From Talinum fruticosum (taxonomy: Eukaryota; Streptophyta; Magnoliopsida; Caryophyllales; Talinaceae), in the NCBI GenBank assembly GCA_021018815.1, contig JAITYX010000010.1, positions 4,402,001 through 4,466,000 on the forward strand: a stretch of 64,000 nucleotides of DNA. The letters run 5' to 3'. Position 1 is the first letter of the stretch. Each line of letters starts with the position of its first letter. Made by a program: the position numbers and the translations under genes. Below are positions 23,592 through 35,672 of the stretch, in pieces. Below the pieces are notes generated by a model. The model did not search any database, was not told where the DNA came from, and saw nothing but the letters and a program-made list of their open reading frames with translations.

Positions 23592-25995
23592 TTGAGATTT
23601 TAAGTAGGTTAATTATAGGATTAAATTAAAATTATGTAATTGATGCGTAAAATTGTTTTAATTAGTATGAGTTCTTAGTCTTACATGCTTTTATAAATAA
23701 ATTAGCGGATTATACTACTTCCTCCCAACTCCCTACTCGGACCGAATAAATAAAACCCGAGACAAATTATGTTAGCTATTTCTATTTTTGCTACATAAGA
23801 TAAGCTTAACCGATAATATAAAAAAGGGAAAAGAACAACGAGTAACTAAGGCTATTGAGACCAGAGACCGGCGTACCGAACGACGAGCAATGAAAGGCAA
23901 CCAAGTGAGAGCGGGTAGACGGTGAGCAAAGACAAGGAAGGCAGCAAGGTGGAACTGGGACCGGGGCTAGCAGCAGAGGAAAAAGGAGAAGAAAGGAAGA
24001 GACTCGACCTAGGCCTACCAATTCAACAAACCTTCAATCCCTAAAAATTCGAGGTGGGTGGTCTTATACTCTAAATTAATAGTAATTTTAAAACCCAATT
24101 TAATTTCTTTGTGAATATTGAATGTTTATGCTGCGAGAAAAATTTAGTAGTTGATAAAGGTTGAATTAGGAACTTTGAAGGAATTTAGTAGTTATTAAAG
24201 GCTGAATTGGAAACTTGGAAATTCGGATGGAGTTAGGTTGCATAGGTCTAATGAGTAATATTGAAACTTCAGCTTAGCAATTAAGGATGAAGAAGTTGTG
24301 ATTTGGGTACGAATTATGAGTTAATGTTTCGAGTTGAGACTTATGGATTTCTTGAATTTTCTATGTGGGAAGGTAATTATTAATATCGAGAAATGATGAT
24401 TTGGAAGAGGAAGTGGGAGTTCATATCGATTAATTCACAATTGAGGTGTGGGAGTGAAAAGTGGATGATTGTTAAGTTAAATTGAGTCTAAAATATATCT
24501 AAATCCTTTAGATTCAACTAAACTTGAAAATAAGCACAACTAAAGGAATTTGAGTAGTGAAATAAAATTTAGAGCGATATAGCTGAGTATGGGCCGAAAG
24601 AGTTGATTAGTAATATGGAGACATGATATGAGAAATTGGAGGCAAGGATGGAAATTTGTGAGGAGATGGGACTTTTGGGTTAAGTTGTAACTATTTGTGG
24701 TTATTGTGCCTCGGAGGAATTTTAGTTCCCGAGTTCGTTATGCTTGAAGTTGAATTGAGTAGGATATCGATAAATATGAGTAGATGCTAGTTCCTTGGCT
24801 GCATCCTTGAGTTAAGGTGCTAGTTGTGAATGTGAAATCTTAATATGGAAATGTTTTGACTTGATCATAAATAACGCTCAAAAGTAGTTTTGAAAAGAGT
24901 TGTAATGTTTACGCTAAACAATACTTGAGTACCATTCTTGATAACCGCTTTTCTAACTTGAAATATGTTCTAAAGAAGTGAAACGGATTTGAGAAAGTGA
25001 ATTTAGAGGGGTGGCACGTGGCATCATGCCTTCTATGGTGTTAAACTGTTTTGAGATGGTTGAGTGAAACCAACGTGATGAATGAATATGTTCAAAATTG
25101 TTTTGAATCGACATTGTCTAGGATCGTTTCGCATACGGAGGGGTTCTAACTGGGCTCCTCGTCCGTTAGGATGCTCGACCGGAGACTTCCGTGGAAGGGT
25201 TCTAACAGGGGTCCTTGTGTATCATGATTCCCGAACAGAGACTTCCTAGAAGATAGGTCACGAGAGCCTTTATTCTGGGTCGAGCCAAAAATTGTGAAGT
25301 GCTAGTTCGAGTCCATAGAGCCTAGAAAGTTGATTCGGTTCCAAAAGAGTTGTTAATAATTGTGAAATCGTGTCTTAAATGATTAAAATGTCATGATCTT
25401 TAAGGTACAAGGGATTTCAAGGGATTTCATAGAAAAGTATCTAGATTTGTATTATGTAGCTCTACCTTTACTAATTTCATTGTTATCATTAGTATATGTA
25501 AAGAATTTCCATTTTAAGAGTGTAAGATTCTACACCGAGAGGATTGTTGCTCACTTTCGACATCTCTCCGGATATAAGTACCCCGGAGATAGTTGTCCCG
25601 CCTCTTCCTTGACTAAAATGCTTACATTTTGGTGGTGGTCATGACGAAGCTTGTTTTATATGTTTTCATATTTAACATATTGTATATATGTGGGTACTTA
25701 TGTAAATATTCAAGAATGTATAGTGTAGTTGGAAGTGTACACAAAGACCTAAAACTAGTAGCTCCGATTAGCCAAGAATTTCCCCCACTAGCAATTTTGC
25801 TCTTACAAAACCATATACGAAGTTAAACCTCATCCTCTCGGGAGTTGGCCTCAGCGAGTTGTAAATTGGGTTTTTACTTAGTTTGTAACTTGGGTGGTAA
25901 TATAGTTTGGAACTTGGGCTCTATGGTTATGTGGCCATAGAGTTGTATACTCCGAGTGTGTGGCCCGTTGAGTTTTACTCGTGATTTTTATGCAG
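23592..25995 (-). mobile_element. Inverted, partial copy of the TGTAAC-family LTR
   Basis: The minus strand matches 19641-22762 in collinear order. GAGGTGGGTGGTCTTATACTC at about 24050 is the complement of the segment near 21980, and ACTCCGAGTGTGTGGCCCGT at about 25950 is the complement of the segment near 19890. Its outer start (near 19641) is missing: the copy ends abruptly at about 25995 against copia sequence. The C/T-rich block is also much shorter. Confidence 0.75.
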
Positions 25996-26868
25996 ATAGG
26001 AATTCCAAATGAGCATGATGGGAGAGCTCAATTTCTTTCTTGGTCTACAAATAAGACAAGATAAAGATGACATCTATGTCCATCAATCTGAGTATACCAA
26101 GGAGTTGCTCAAGAAGTACAAGCTTCAAGATGCAAAACATACAACGAACACCAATAAGTAGCAACTTGAAACTGGACTCGGACAAAAAAGTTAAAGCAGT
26201 AGATTAGAAACTCTATCGAGGTATGATTGGATCTCTGCTATATCTCACATCTAATAAGCCGGACATTATGTTTAGTGTATGTCTCATGTGCAAGATTCCA
26301 AGCTAATCCGAAAGAATCACATCTCACTATAGTGAAGAGAATTTTTGGATATCTTGAAGGAACTCGAATTTAGGTCTATGGTTTTTAAGAGACTCGGAAC
26401 CGACCCTCATCGGATAATCGGATGCTAACCATCTGGATACAAGGTTGATAGAAAGAGCACATCAGGAGCATGCCAACTTCGGGTCAATCCCTTATATCTT
26501 GGCACTCAAAGAAGCAAAACTCGGTTGCTCTATCAACTCGCTGAAGCCGAGTACATTGCAGCTGGAGCATGTTGTGCTCAGATTCTATGGATCAAGCAAC
26601 ACTTAAAAGATCTTGGAATTTTATTCAAATCAATTCTAATCAAGTGTGATAATCAGAGTGCAATTAGCATCACTAAGAATCCAGTTCAAGCACTCAAAGA
26701 TGAAACACATTGAGGTTAGGCGTCATTTTCCGAGAGACCATTCTGAAAAAGGTGATATTGAGTTTGAATTCATTCCTACGAAATTTTAGTTAGCTGATAT
26801 TTTCACTAAACCACTTAGTGAAGATCAGTTTTGTTTTATTAGGAATGAGCTTGGAATGATTAATGCAT
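25996..26868 (+). pseudogene. Copia retrotransposon pol: RT end and RNase H, broken
   Basis: The first part encodes a copia reverse-transcriptase segment with GELNFFLGLQIRQ, then YVHQSEYTKELLKKYKLQDA. The later part (26525-26868) encodes the RNase H end: LAEAEYIAAGACCAQILWIKQ, DNQSAISITKNPV, then the 3' signature with IEVRRHFPRDH, FEFIPTKF, LADIFTKPLSEDQF and RNELGM. Several stops and frame changes separate these, so it is inactive. The 5' part of pol, the integrase, gag and the 5' LTR are absent; the junction at 25995 cuts them off. The features fit the Sirevirus branch because a third ORF follows. Confidence 0.88.
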
Positions 26869-27428
26869 GATTGTGTGATTTTCTAAGTGAAATTGTCTTG
26901 CATGATTATGTGTTATATGTTTTCTTTCTTTGTCTTAATAACAATTGGTTTAGTTGACCCAGTGAGACCGAGCTATAAGTTATTATATGTTTGCGCTTTC
27001 CGAGTCACTCGAAACCATACTCGAGTCGGACTCGGTTTTGAGAAAAATGGACTTCAAACTTCGAAATCATCTATAGATTAGTGGAGAATTTCATAAATTT
27101 CTTTTAAAATTTCTCTTTTCTCTCTCTCTACCGCGTGCATCGATCAATGAACTAGCCTTTGGGAGAAAGTCACTGGAATTCTAATTGTTGGAGAGCACAA
27201 ATGTCACACCTATCTCGAGGCGACCGTTGGAGGTTTAGGTCAAACCGAATACTCGAAGGACATACCTTTTGCTATAAATAACATCCCTTTTCTTTCATTT
27301 CGCTACTTTACTCTCTGCTAACCTAATCTCTCGCTTACTTACTTTCGGACACAAAGCTCTCAGTACTCTCTTATACTCACTCTCTCTCTTTTTCGAGTCC
27401 ACTCTCTTTCACTTCAAAAACATCAGCC
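26869..27428 (+). promoter_or_regulatory. Spacer with TATA box and pyrimidine-rich leader before the third ORF
   Basis: CTATAAATA at 27272-27280 is followed by a C/T-rich leader with a short CT run and an ATG at 27429. This is the arrangement of a plant core promoter, within a retrotransposon downstream of pol. Function is inferred from layout only. Confidence 0.45.
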
Positions 27429-28768
27429 ATGCCTAAAAGAGGTTCAGCCCAAGACTTTCTAGGGTTTGCAACCAAGAAACCCCGCACCACGTAAGTTCAA
27501 GAGGGCGCTTCTAACCCTCCCAAAATCTTCGTCACCTAAAACCTCACGTTGGATGACAAGTTCTTCCCAACCACTTCCTTCTCGTGGTTGAAGCATATTA
27601 AAACTTGGAGTTTACAACTTCCTTTGCTTTAGTGAGTTTATTTACCCAAAACTCGTTGCTGAGTTCTACTCCAATCTATCCAGCTCTAAGGGAGTCATTT
27701 CCTCAAGAGTTCGCGACACGCTTGTGCGTATAAACCTTTCCCTCCCCATCGTCTTTCAAAGTTTCCTCTCTCTTTCTCAACTGCAATCTCACCCCTTTCA
27801 ACGAGATTGCAGATGAGTTCTTTGAAAAATAAGCCAAGAAAGTCCCCGAGTCACGAAAGAATTTATGAGTGACTCGGATGAAGACCGAGGCCGGACTTCG
27901 TGTTTCCTTCTAATGAGAACTTTCTTCTCTCAGCATTCAAGTAAAGAGAATCCTAACTCTAAGATTCTTAAAGCTTTGTTCGATATCCTTGAGGGCTACG
28001 ATGTAAACCTCTTCCTAGCTATCCTCGAGCAGATGGCCATTGTGCCAGCTCGACCAAAGAGAACCTCTTCTCTTCCCTTCGGAGCCCTTTTAATTGTAGT
28101 TTTCAAGCGGTTTAAGGTTCCCTCCTCTCGACCCAAATGAAGTGTCCGAGGCTGCCACCATTGTTGGCGGGAAGGACCTTCCGGGATACGGGTACCAAGA
28201 GATCAAAGCCGGTGTCCGGGTCCACGGGTCGAACCGAGGTCACCTTCCCCCTCCTCAAACTCAAACTCGGACTCCCTGTCTCTCCCTCCTCCACCTGGTG
28301 GTGCTTCCACCTTAGGTCCTTCTCCTCAAGCCACTACCACCTTGTCTACAGCTTTGATAGACAAGCTCTCTTCGATGACCGAGGAATTTCGGGCCACCAT
28401 GCGCTCCTACAAAACCGTCCTTCGTAATATGGTCATCAACCGGAAGACGATCCAATCTCAAATTTGGGAGCATCGGGACCTGCTCCTGGAAATGAAAAGC
28501 CTGGTCAAGGAGCAACAGGAGCAACTTGAGCTCCTCGGAGAAAGGCGAACCATGGTCGCTCAGGACCTGCACTACTCGGATACGTCCGAGGAGTCCTTAA
28601 GCCCTGCCAAGTCTCCCTCCGGAGAGGCGGAAAAGAAGAGGAAGCTGCGGCTGAAGCAACTTTTTCTGAGGAGGAGGAAGAGAAGGAAGAGGAGAAGAAG
28701 GAAGAAGATGAAGGACAAGGTGTTGAAGTTCCTCAACCGGAGCCGATCGGCTCGGATAGTAGTTTGAG
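27429..28768 (+). pseudogene. Third (env-like) ORF of a Sirevirus-like copia element, broken
   Basis: Starts MPKRGSAQDFLGFATKKPR. Near 27630-27760 a segment with EFIYPKLVAEFYSNL and SSRVRDTLVRI matches the conserved core of the extra ORF found after pol in sireviruses and related plant transposon proteins. The C-terminal part (28342-28767) has a likely coiled coil (KLSSMTEEFRATM to EQQEQLELL), then a Ser/Glu region and a very basic Lys/Arg/Glu-rich tail (RRRKRRKRRRRKK). No signal peptide or clear membrane span is visible, so 'env-like' is only a positional name. Stops and frame changes occur near 27490, 27620 and 28140. The function of this ORF in the family is unknown. Confidence 0.65.
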
Positions 28769-29516
28769 TAGGTCGAAGACACTACGGATGTTGGTTAGTC
28801 CACAGCGGTCAAGCGAGAAGAAGCACCCCTTCTGTGGTTTTCCAAGAGGATGAGCCTCTGGATGACTTAGTTCCGGGTAAGCCACTCGTAGCTGAGTCAC
28901 TACTCGGAGATCCCAGATCGCCATCACCCAAATCATCAATGTCGTCCCAAGTATACCAGCAGCAAGCACACGGCACGCTCGTCCACCTCTGCACACACCC
29001 CCAGCTCCACCATCTTAATTTCTTTTCTTTCGCTTTTGTTTTACTTTTTTTGTCCGGACATCAACTATATCCATTTGATGTGTTCTTCCCTGTTTTTGTT
29101 TTCTTTTCTTGAAAGGTAAAGGGGAGAACAATAGAAAAATTGTTGTTGCCTTGTTTAGGGAGAGTTCTCTCACCCTCTTTACTTGTATTTTTTATTTTAT
29201 AAATATATGAATGGATATTCGTTCTTAGAGCACAATTATTTCGAGTTTACTTTCTCCGAGTTTAAATCTCTTATTATTTATTTTTGCTCTAATATATTTG
29301 TTCACATTATTCTCTTTCTTTCGATTTGATATAGTTGTTCATATTCTTAGCTAAATGTGCTATGTTCTAAGTCGTGATAGTATCCGAAATATATTTTTTC
29401 TAAGTCCGAATCGCTTCACTCTTTACTTCTTATTTTGCTATGTTCTACTCGATTAAGAATGAAAACTCATGTTTTTTTCACTAACAAAGTTTCTATTTGA
29501 ATATGGAATGTCTTTC
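28769..29516 (+). other. Copia 3' untranslated region
   Basis: AT-rich sequence between the third ORF and the polypurine tract. No gene seen. Confidence 0.6.
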
Positions 29517-29530
29517 ATAAAAAGGGGAGA
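29517..29530 (+). other. Polypurine tract
   Basis: The purine run AAAAAGGGGAGA lies directly before the LTR start TTGAAG at 29531. Confidence 0.85.
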
Positions 29531-32500
29531 TTGAAGACTCGGACTCGTAATCTAGATCATTCCGAGTACAACATAAAGACTCGGTACAAACCTCATCCCT
29601 ACCAAAGTTTGATTACAAGTCATTTTGAGTGTTATAGATACTCCTGTATAAGTTTTCATTCGTTTCTAATCGACTCGGAAAACAAGTTCTTGTTTATCTT
29701 TTCATATTGATGTTTCGAGTCACTCGGACATCACCCAGATTTATCGCACGTTTAAATAATCTCCGTAACACTTTTTATCCGAGTTCGACTATGTATTTCA
29801 AAGCAAAGTGAATTACGGTGTTAGTTCATCTTTCTAGGTCGGTTTATATGTTTGAGAATTATTTGTCTAGATCAAGTTCTTATACTCCGATGTTTTCACA
29901 CCTATAACTTGATCTTTCTTAGGATCGACTTTAATGGAATTTGAGTATAATGAATATTAGACTCGGAAAATTCCACTCCTCTAGGTCTAAGATAATTATG
30001 CACTTAATTGTCTTAATTAAATTATTATTTGTGCCCAATCTTGGACCAAAGTATTTTATACTTTGAGAACCAAAGCGGTTTACTTTTGTAGGTTATCTAA
30101 ATGAGGTTATCTCATTTTTGAATTACAAAAGTAACCGACTTCAAGCTGTCAATCACCAGTAGACAAGGCTTATCTACTTCTAAACAAAACTCGGACGCTC
30201 GTGTCGGGGTTGTCTCGTTTCCAAAACTGAAAAATTTCAACGCTAAGCTCAACGGTGGTTTCCACCTTACTTTTCGGACATTACCAACTGACTGGAGCAC
30301 CTTTAGGAACCAACAGGTTGTTGCATAACGTTCACATCTTAACGGATCTTTTCGAGCGACTCAAAAGAACTGTTACAATGATCATGTAACGCCCAAAACA
30401 CCCCATAAGAGTATTACATCGCCGAGTTCCTTAAAGGAACTCCCAAGGCTCTTTCTCGGTGTTGGTTTGGCTATCTAAACTCAACTCAAAGACAATAAGG
30501 ATGGTTTTCCAAAAGGATATGAGATTTCCTAAAAATTTCAGCAGACTTCGTTTGTAATATGGACTATCCCATAGGCTTAAAGCCTTAAAACCTCGCATGA
30601 AAAGCATAATATAACTCAACGAGCCACACACTCGGAGTATACAACTCAACGGCCACACGCCGGAGTCTAACCAATCATGCTATAAAACTTAAAACAATCT
30701 AAATGGTTTACGGTACATCGGGTACAACTATATGAACTAAATTACAATTACAACATTTGGAATCACAACAAAGCATGTCGGTTTCTTGATTCGCTTTAGC
30801 ACTCAACGATCGACAAAGGTCCGGATTGAGCTACGCATATATCCTACCTTCGATAATGGACCCGCACACTCGGGGTGGAAAGGGAGGAATTTGTGGGGGT
30901 GAGTAATAAACCACGGGCTCACTGGAGTCTTATACCCTTAAAATGGAAATTCTTTACACATAATACTCATAATAATGAAATTTGTGAAAGCATAATAATA
31001 TAATACAAATCTATATACTTTTCACTGAAATCTCTTGCAATGAAAAAGATCATGACTCTTCAATCACTAAAAAACACAGTTTCACATTCATGAACATACT
31101 TTTGGGGTTGAATCAACTTTTCCGGGCCTTCCGAGGATTCGAACTAGCACTTCTTTCATCTCGTGGCGCGACCCGACAAAAAGGCTCCCGGGACCTATCT
31201 TCGAGAAGTCTCGGAGCGGGCATCCCGCCTTTGCAGGACCCCTGTTAGAACCGTTCCTCAAAGTTTCTAGCTGGGCATCCCCAATTCGAACCCTTCGGTA
31301 TGCTAAACAATCCGTAGCCTGTCGATTCAAAACTCTTTGCACATACTCATTCATCACATTCACTTCACGACTTTCTCAAATCGATTTAATACCAAGGAAG
31401 GCATGACACCACGTGTTACCCTTATAAATTCACTTTCTCAAATAAGTTTTGCTTCTTTAAAACACATTCACGTTTGAAAGGTAACTCACAAGAAGTTGCA
31501 TTCGGGGATCGTTTCACGTAAAATACAAAACTCCTTTCAAAACTACTTTTGAGTATCACGTAAAGCAATCACATAGCACGACTAATCACCATTCAATGCA
31601 AGCAATCATTCTCAATTCTCCCACTCTAGCTTTCTCGATCCACCACTCTAGTGCGATTAATTTCCATTTTCCGAGCCACAATAACCACAAGTAGATATTG
31701 CCTAATTCAACGTTCTCACTTTTCACAATTCATTGTCTTCACCTCAATTCCTCATTTTATGCTTTTACTTTATAACTTAACTCTTCTCAATTACCATCTT
31801 TGTTTCAATACTTTTCGATTACGCTTCCATATTACTCCTCAATCTCTTCTTAATCATACTTAGTCGGGTAGTTCTCATTCTTACTTCGCTACTAAAATTC
31901 CTCTAATTCCCTTTCATTACCAAGCGTACTTTGCTCTCATCTTAGGTTTCTATCCCATTAATCATTCTTTCTTGACCAACTCAATCATACACTTCTTAAT
32001 ACCTTTTTCATCGCTCCACTTTCGCTAGCTTCGCTTATCTTCACATTTAGTTCAACCTCAAGGATTTAATTAACCTTTGAACTCAATTATCCCAATACTT
32101 ACCCACTTCTCACTCCCATACCTCAATTGTGCAAGCATTTACTATGAACTCACACTTCTCTTTTATGCCTAATTCGCTATTTCTCGGTATTAGCAATCAT
32201 CCCTTAATGTTGTAAATTCAATCAATCTCTAAGAGTCAATTTGAAATATTAATTCACAACTTCGACCCAAACCACACGTGCTTATCCCATTCCCCAATCG
32301 GCCGATTCCCAAGACTACTCCTTGTACCCAAGCAACCCAACTCCGTCTCGAATTTCTCCGGTTTCCAATTCGAGCCTAGACAACTACCAATTCCTTTCAC
32401 AACTCCTAATTCAACTTTCAAGAACTACTACTCTCATTCAATAGCATACGTGTTCAATATTCACAATCACATTCAACAATCACAATAAGCTCATTTGGAT

Positions 32501-34053
32501 TCGAAATTACTAATAGTTTAGATTATAAGACTACCCACCTCGGTTTCACGGTTTGAGAAACAGATTGAGTATACTCGCTTGTGCCGGGTTCGGCCTCTCG
32601 CTTCCCTGTTCCGGCTTGCCGTTTTCAGCCTCCGCGGCTCTCGGTCCGGGTCCTCACGCGTTCATCGCCAGCCTTCCCCCTTGCGCTGTTATTTTCTTAG
32701 TTTCCGGCCTCCTGGACCCTCTCGCGCCAGCCCCTACTCGGTTCCTTCCTTCGCCCTCGTTCTACCGCGGTCTCTTGCTTTCTTTTCCCTTCGCTTGCGT
32801 CTGCTCGAGTCGCCGACAGCCGCCTTCGGTCTTGCGGTGGTCGCCTGTCCTCCCCTTGGTCTCCTTCGCCCGCGCGCTCGCCTCCTCCCTCTCTTTCTCT
32901 CTCTCTTTTCCCGTTCGGTGTTCCTTTCCCCGTCCCTTGTTCCGCTTCTTCTTTCTTCTTCCTTTCTTTCTTTCTTTCTTTCTTTTTCTCGTGTTCCCCT
33001 TCCTTTCAATCCTCCTTTCCTTTATTTCCTTGTATTATCTCTCCACCGCTAAACAAAACTTGCCTCTCGCTTCTATTGGACCTTCATTTCACTCCTTTAT
33101 CTCTTCACATAAAACAAGCCTATGCCTTTCCTCTCTTTCGTCCTCTTACGTTTTGTCTCCTAATTTATTTTGATGCATCAATTAGGACACTCGCCTAACC
33201 GCACCGAGTTTTAGCTCAAATAAGAAGGGAGGGTATTACCTTGATCCGACTTATTTGACAACGACTCTCAAAGGAATAATGAAGTAATACGTCCGGCCAT
33301 AATTACAATCAGTCACTCACCCCCTAGATGCCCAGAATAATACCCAATAATTCTATGCTTTACGAGTGCTTTTCTTTAAAATTCCGGGTATCACGGATCG
33401 GGAAGGACTTGTGTTTAGAAATCAGTCACAACGGCTAATCTGCTTAGCCATCTATAAATAGAAGTCACTTCACAAGACTTGAAGATTGCTAGAACTATTG
33501 TTGAAACACATTACTTAAGCAAAAGTCATTGTTTTCATATTCAATCTTCTACTTACAACTCACAACTTATAATTCATATTTTCTGAATTGTAAAGTCTTA
33601 TAATCGAGTCATATACTCTTCTTACTTTCCGAGTAAGGTCGCTTGACTGAGTTGTAAGGGTTAACTTAGTTCAATTGTCCCTAATCGTAAAGATTACTTC
33701 GGTTGTGAAGTATTAGATCGGATAAGGGAATTTCTAAGTTTAGGAAAATTTTATAAGGAATTGTTTAAGGGAGCAATTGTGGTTGAGTCAGTCCGTTATA
33801 TTTTGTAGATTCAAAATAGTGGATTTGACTTAGTGCTTGGACTAAGATCTGTCCGTGATTTTCTACCCCATGAGGGTTTCCACATATCTTTGAGTTTACA
33901 CTTTTCTTAATTCAATCTACACTCAAATTATCTTATTTATTTTTTAAAGCTCAAAGTTTCTAAATTTGTAAAAATTATCTTTATCACCCTATTCATCCCT
34001 CTAGGGTAACTAAGGCTCACCAAGGACAAGCCTTTACTACACTTTCCCTTCAA
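29531..34053 (+). repeat. 3' LTR of the copia element, interrupted by a solo LTR
   Basis: Starts TTGAAGACTCGG after the polypurine tract and ends TTTCCCTTCAA, giving matching inverted ends TTGAAG/CTTCAA. Without the nested 3,011-bp solo LTR and its duplicated target it is about 1.5 kb. The sequence near 33987-34012 (CACCCTATTCATCCCTCTAG) is of the type often found near the LTR end of Sirevirus and other copia elements. TATAAATAGAAGTCACTTC at 33452 is a good TATA candidate. The LTR ends less than 150 bp before the first probable exon of the glucosylceramidase gene. Confidence 0.8.
30385..33395 (+). mobile_element. Second solo LTR of the TGTAAC family
   Basis: Starts TGTAACGCCCAAAACACC and ends CCGGGTATCACG. 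Flanks are GATCA (30380-30384) and GATCG (33396-33400), a 5-bp target duplication with one mismatch. It is collinear with 19641-22762 but clearly diverged. The C/T-rich stretch at 32550-33050 gives overlapping open frames in both strands that I regard as compositional. Confidence 0.8.
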
Positions 34054-34200
34054 ACAAAAAAAAAAAATCATCATATATGCTAAAAAAATCCAAATAATTG
34101 GCGACCGACGATCCATATAGCGACAGCAAACTTAAACTCCCAACTTCTCTCTAGCCCCTCTTCTTTCTTTTCATCTTCCACCGAGCATATTCAGTTTCGG
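34054..34200 (+). promoter_or_regulatory. Proximal promoter and probable first 5'UTR exon of the glucosylceramidase gene
   Basis: Sequence up to 34200 ends TTCAGTTTCGG before a consensus donor GTGAGT at 34201. It is C/T-rich, as plant leaders often are. The transcription start is not determined. Everything upstream of 34053 is copia LTR. Confidence 0.5.
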
Positions 34201-34378
34201 GTGAGTTCTCCCCAGTGCTTCATAACAATCACAATCGTTGTTGATTGATTGATAGTTATCAAATCAAAATTCATCCTTCTGAAGCTATGCTAATCTTTTC
34301 ATGGATTTTTTGCTCTTTTTTTCTTTGTCCGAACCTAATCATTTTGCTGGGGTGTCCAATTGCATTTTTGATGTGCAG

Positions 34379-34533
34379 TTGATCGAGGGGAGAGAGAGAA
34401 TCGGAAAGAGTTGCCGGTCCATTTGCGTCGAGCACGGAAATCAAAGAGAGATCTGAGAGGTTCTACGTCGCCTTTGGTGTCCCCTTAAGGAGCTTTCAGT
34501 AATAACCCATCAGCCAGAGCTTGGCGGAACCAG
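34379..34533 (+). other. Probable second 5'UTR exon
   Basis: Acceptor GATGTGCAG at 34370-34378 and donor GTACAG at 34534. It is purine-rich and has no in-frame link to the protein. Splicing to the coding exon at 41902 would make a 7.4 kb leader intron. This is inferred from splice sites only. Confidence 0.5.
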
Positions 34534-35292
34534 GTACAGATTTGAATTTGTTGCGTAAAGAAAAGTGCTTAAGATTTTGGGTGCTCATAACTTGAGGTTT
34601 ACTGAATTAAAGTAGTTGCTTGATGGAATTATATAGTCCTTATCTGTAGTTAGTCTGACCAGGAATTTAATTTTCAGCTGCCTAGTTGTTTGATTGGGTC
34701 GCGTATGGTGTGAGAACAAGCTCCTATTAGGTTTTTTTTTTTTATATAATATATTATAAATTTAATAGAAAGGAAGCAAGAACTTTTTTTTTCCCCGGGC
34801 GGGGAAGGGGGTTGGGGGTTCCGCAAGAAATTGGCCTGTATTAAGGGAGCAAAATAAGGGTACAACACCACCACCACCACCGCCATCACCTAGGTGAAAT
34901 GAAATTCAGATGTAGGCAACGTTATCTTGGCGAGCGGAGAGACTGGGAGGGAAATAAGGGTAGTTAAACGATAAGTTAGAGAGTACCAGAGAAGGATGGC
35001 AACTAGTATATTGCATATCTAGACAAATGATTTAGCTTCAAATTTTGAATATTTCATTTCTAAGGCACGGTAAAAGAGTCCTTGAAGCACCAGATGGAAA
35101 CTGAACGAGCAAAGAGCAAACTAAAAGAGCGGGGGTTACTTCAGGCAGGTCTAGGATGCACATCTTTCTGAGTTTTAGACAGGGGACCAGCCCTTTTTGA
35201 GTGCCTTACAGAAGATAATATACACATTTTAGGTTGTGGACATGAGAGGAATACCCTATTATATCCACGATTGAGTTAATAGAAAAGACGAA

Positions 35293-35672
35293 GGCCCTGT
35301 TCGGAAAAAGTGAGTTGGTTGTGTAGCAGATAGCTTGTTTAGGTAGCTCATAGATTTTAGATGTTAGCGGAAAGCTCTTCAACCGAGCGGTTGAATAAAT
35401 GTGTTTGGTAAATTTAGTGGTTCGATTAGTCGATTATTGTAAATTGACATAATCGGATATAGATAATTAGCCAAATATAAATTAAGGGATGTTTTTGTCA
35501 AAAAAATATGAAATGCTACTTTTAAATGTGAAAAGCTAATATTCTTAGCTTTTCGAAACACTATTTGAAACGCTATAAGCTATTGCAAATGCTAGTTGAA
35601 ACACTACCTTATCGAACACCAATATTTGGTTGGTTAGTGTTTTGAAGAGCTACTCCAAAGGCGAATAGGGCT
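35293..35672. mobile_element. MITE, PIF/Harbinger-like
   Basis: Ends GGCCCTGTTCGG and GCGAATAGGGCT form an imperfect terminal inverted repeat (9 of 11 positions), flanked by GAA on both sides (35290-35292 and 35673-35675). The interior is AT-rich and contains the perfect hairpin AAAAGCTAA/TTAGCTTTT near 35531-35553. PIF elements usually duplicate TWA, so GAA is atypical and the class is tentative. Confidence 0.55.

Noticed and set aside
32553..33173. 206-codon open frame in the second solo LTR
   Set aside because: Same compositional cause as above. The frame is not conserved in the other copy.
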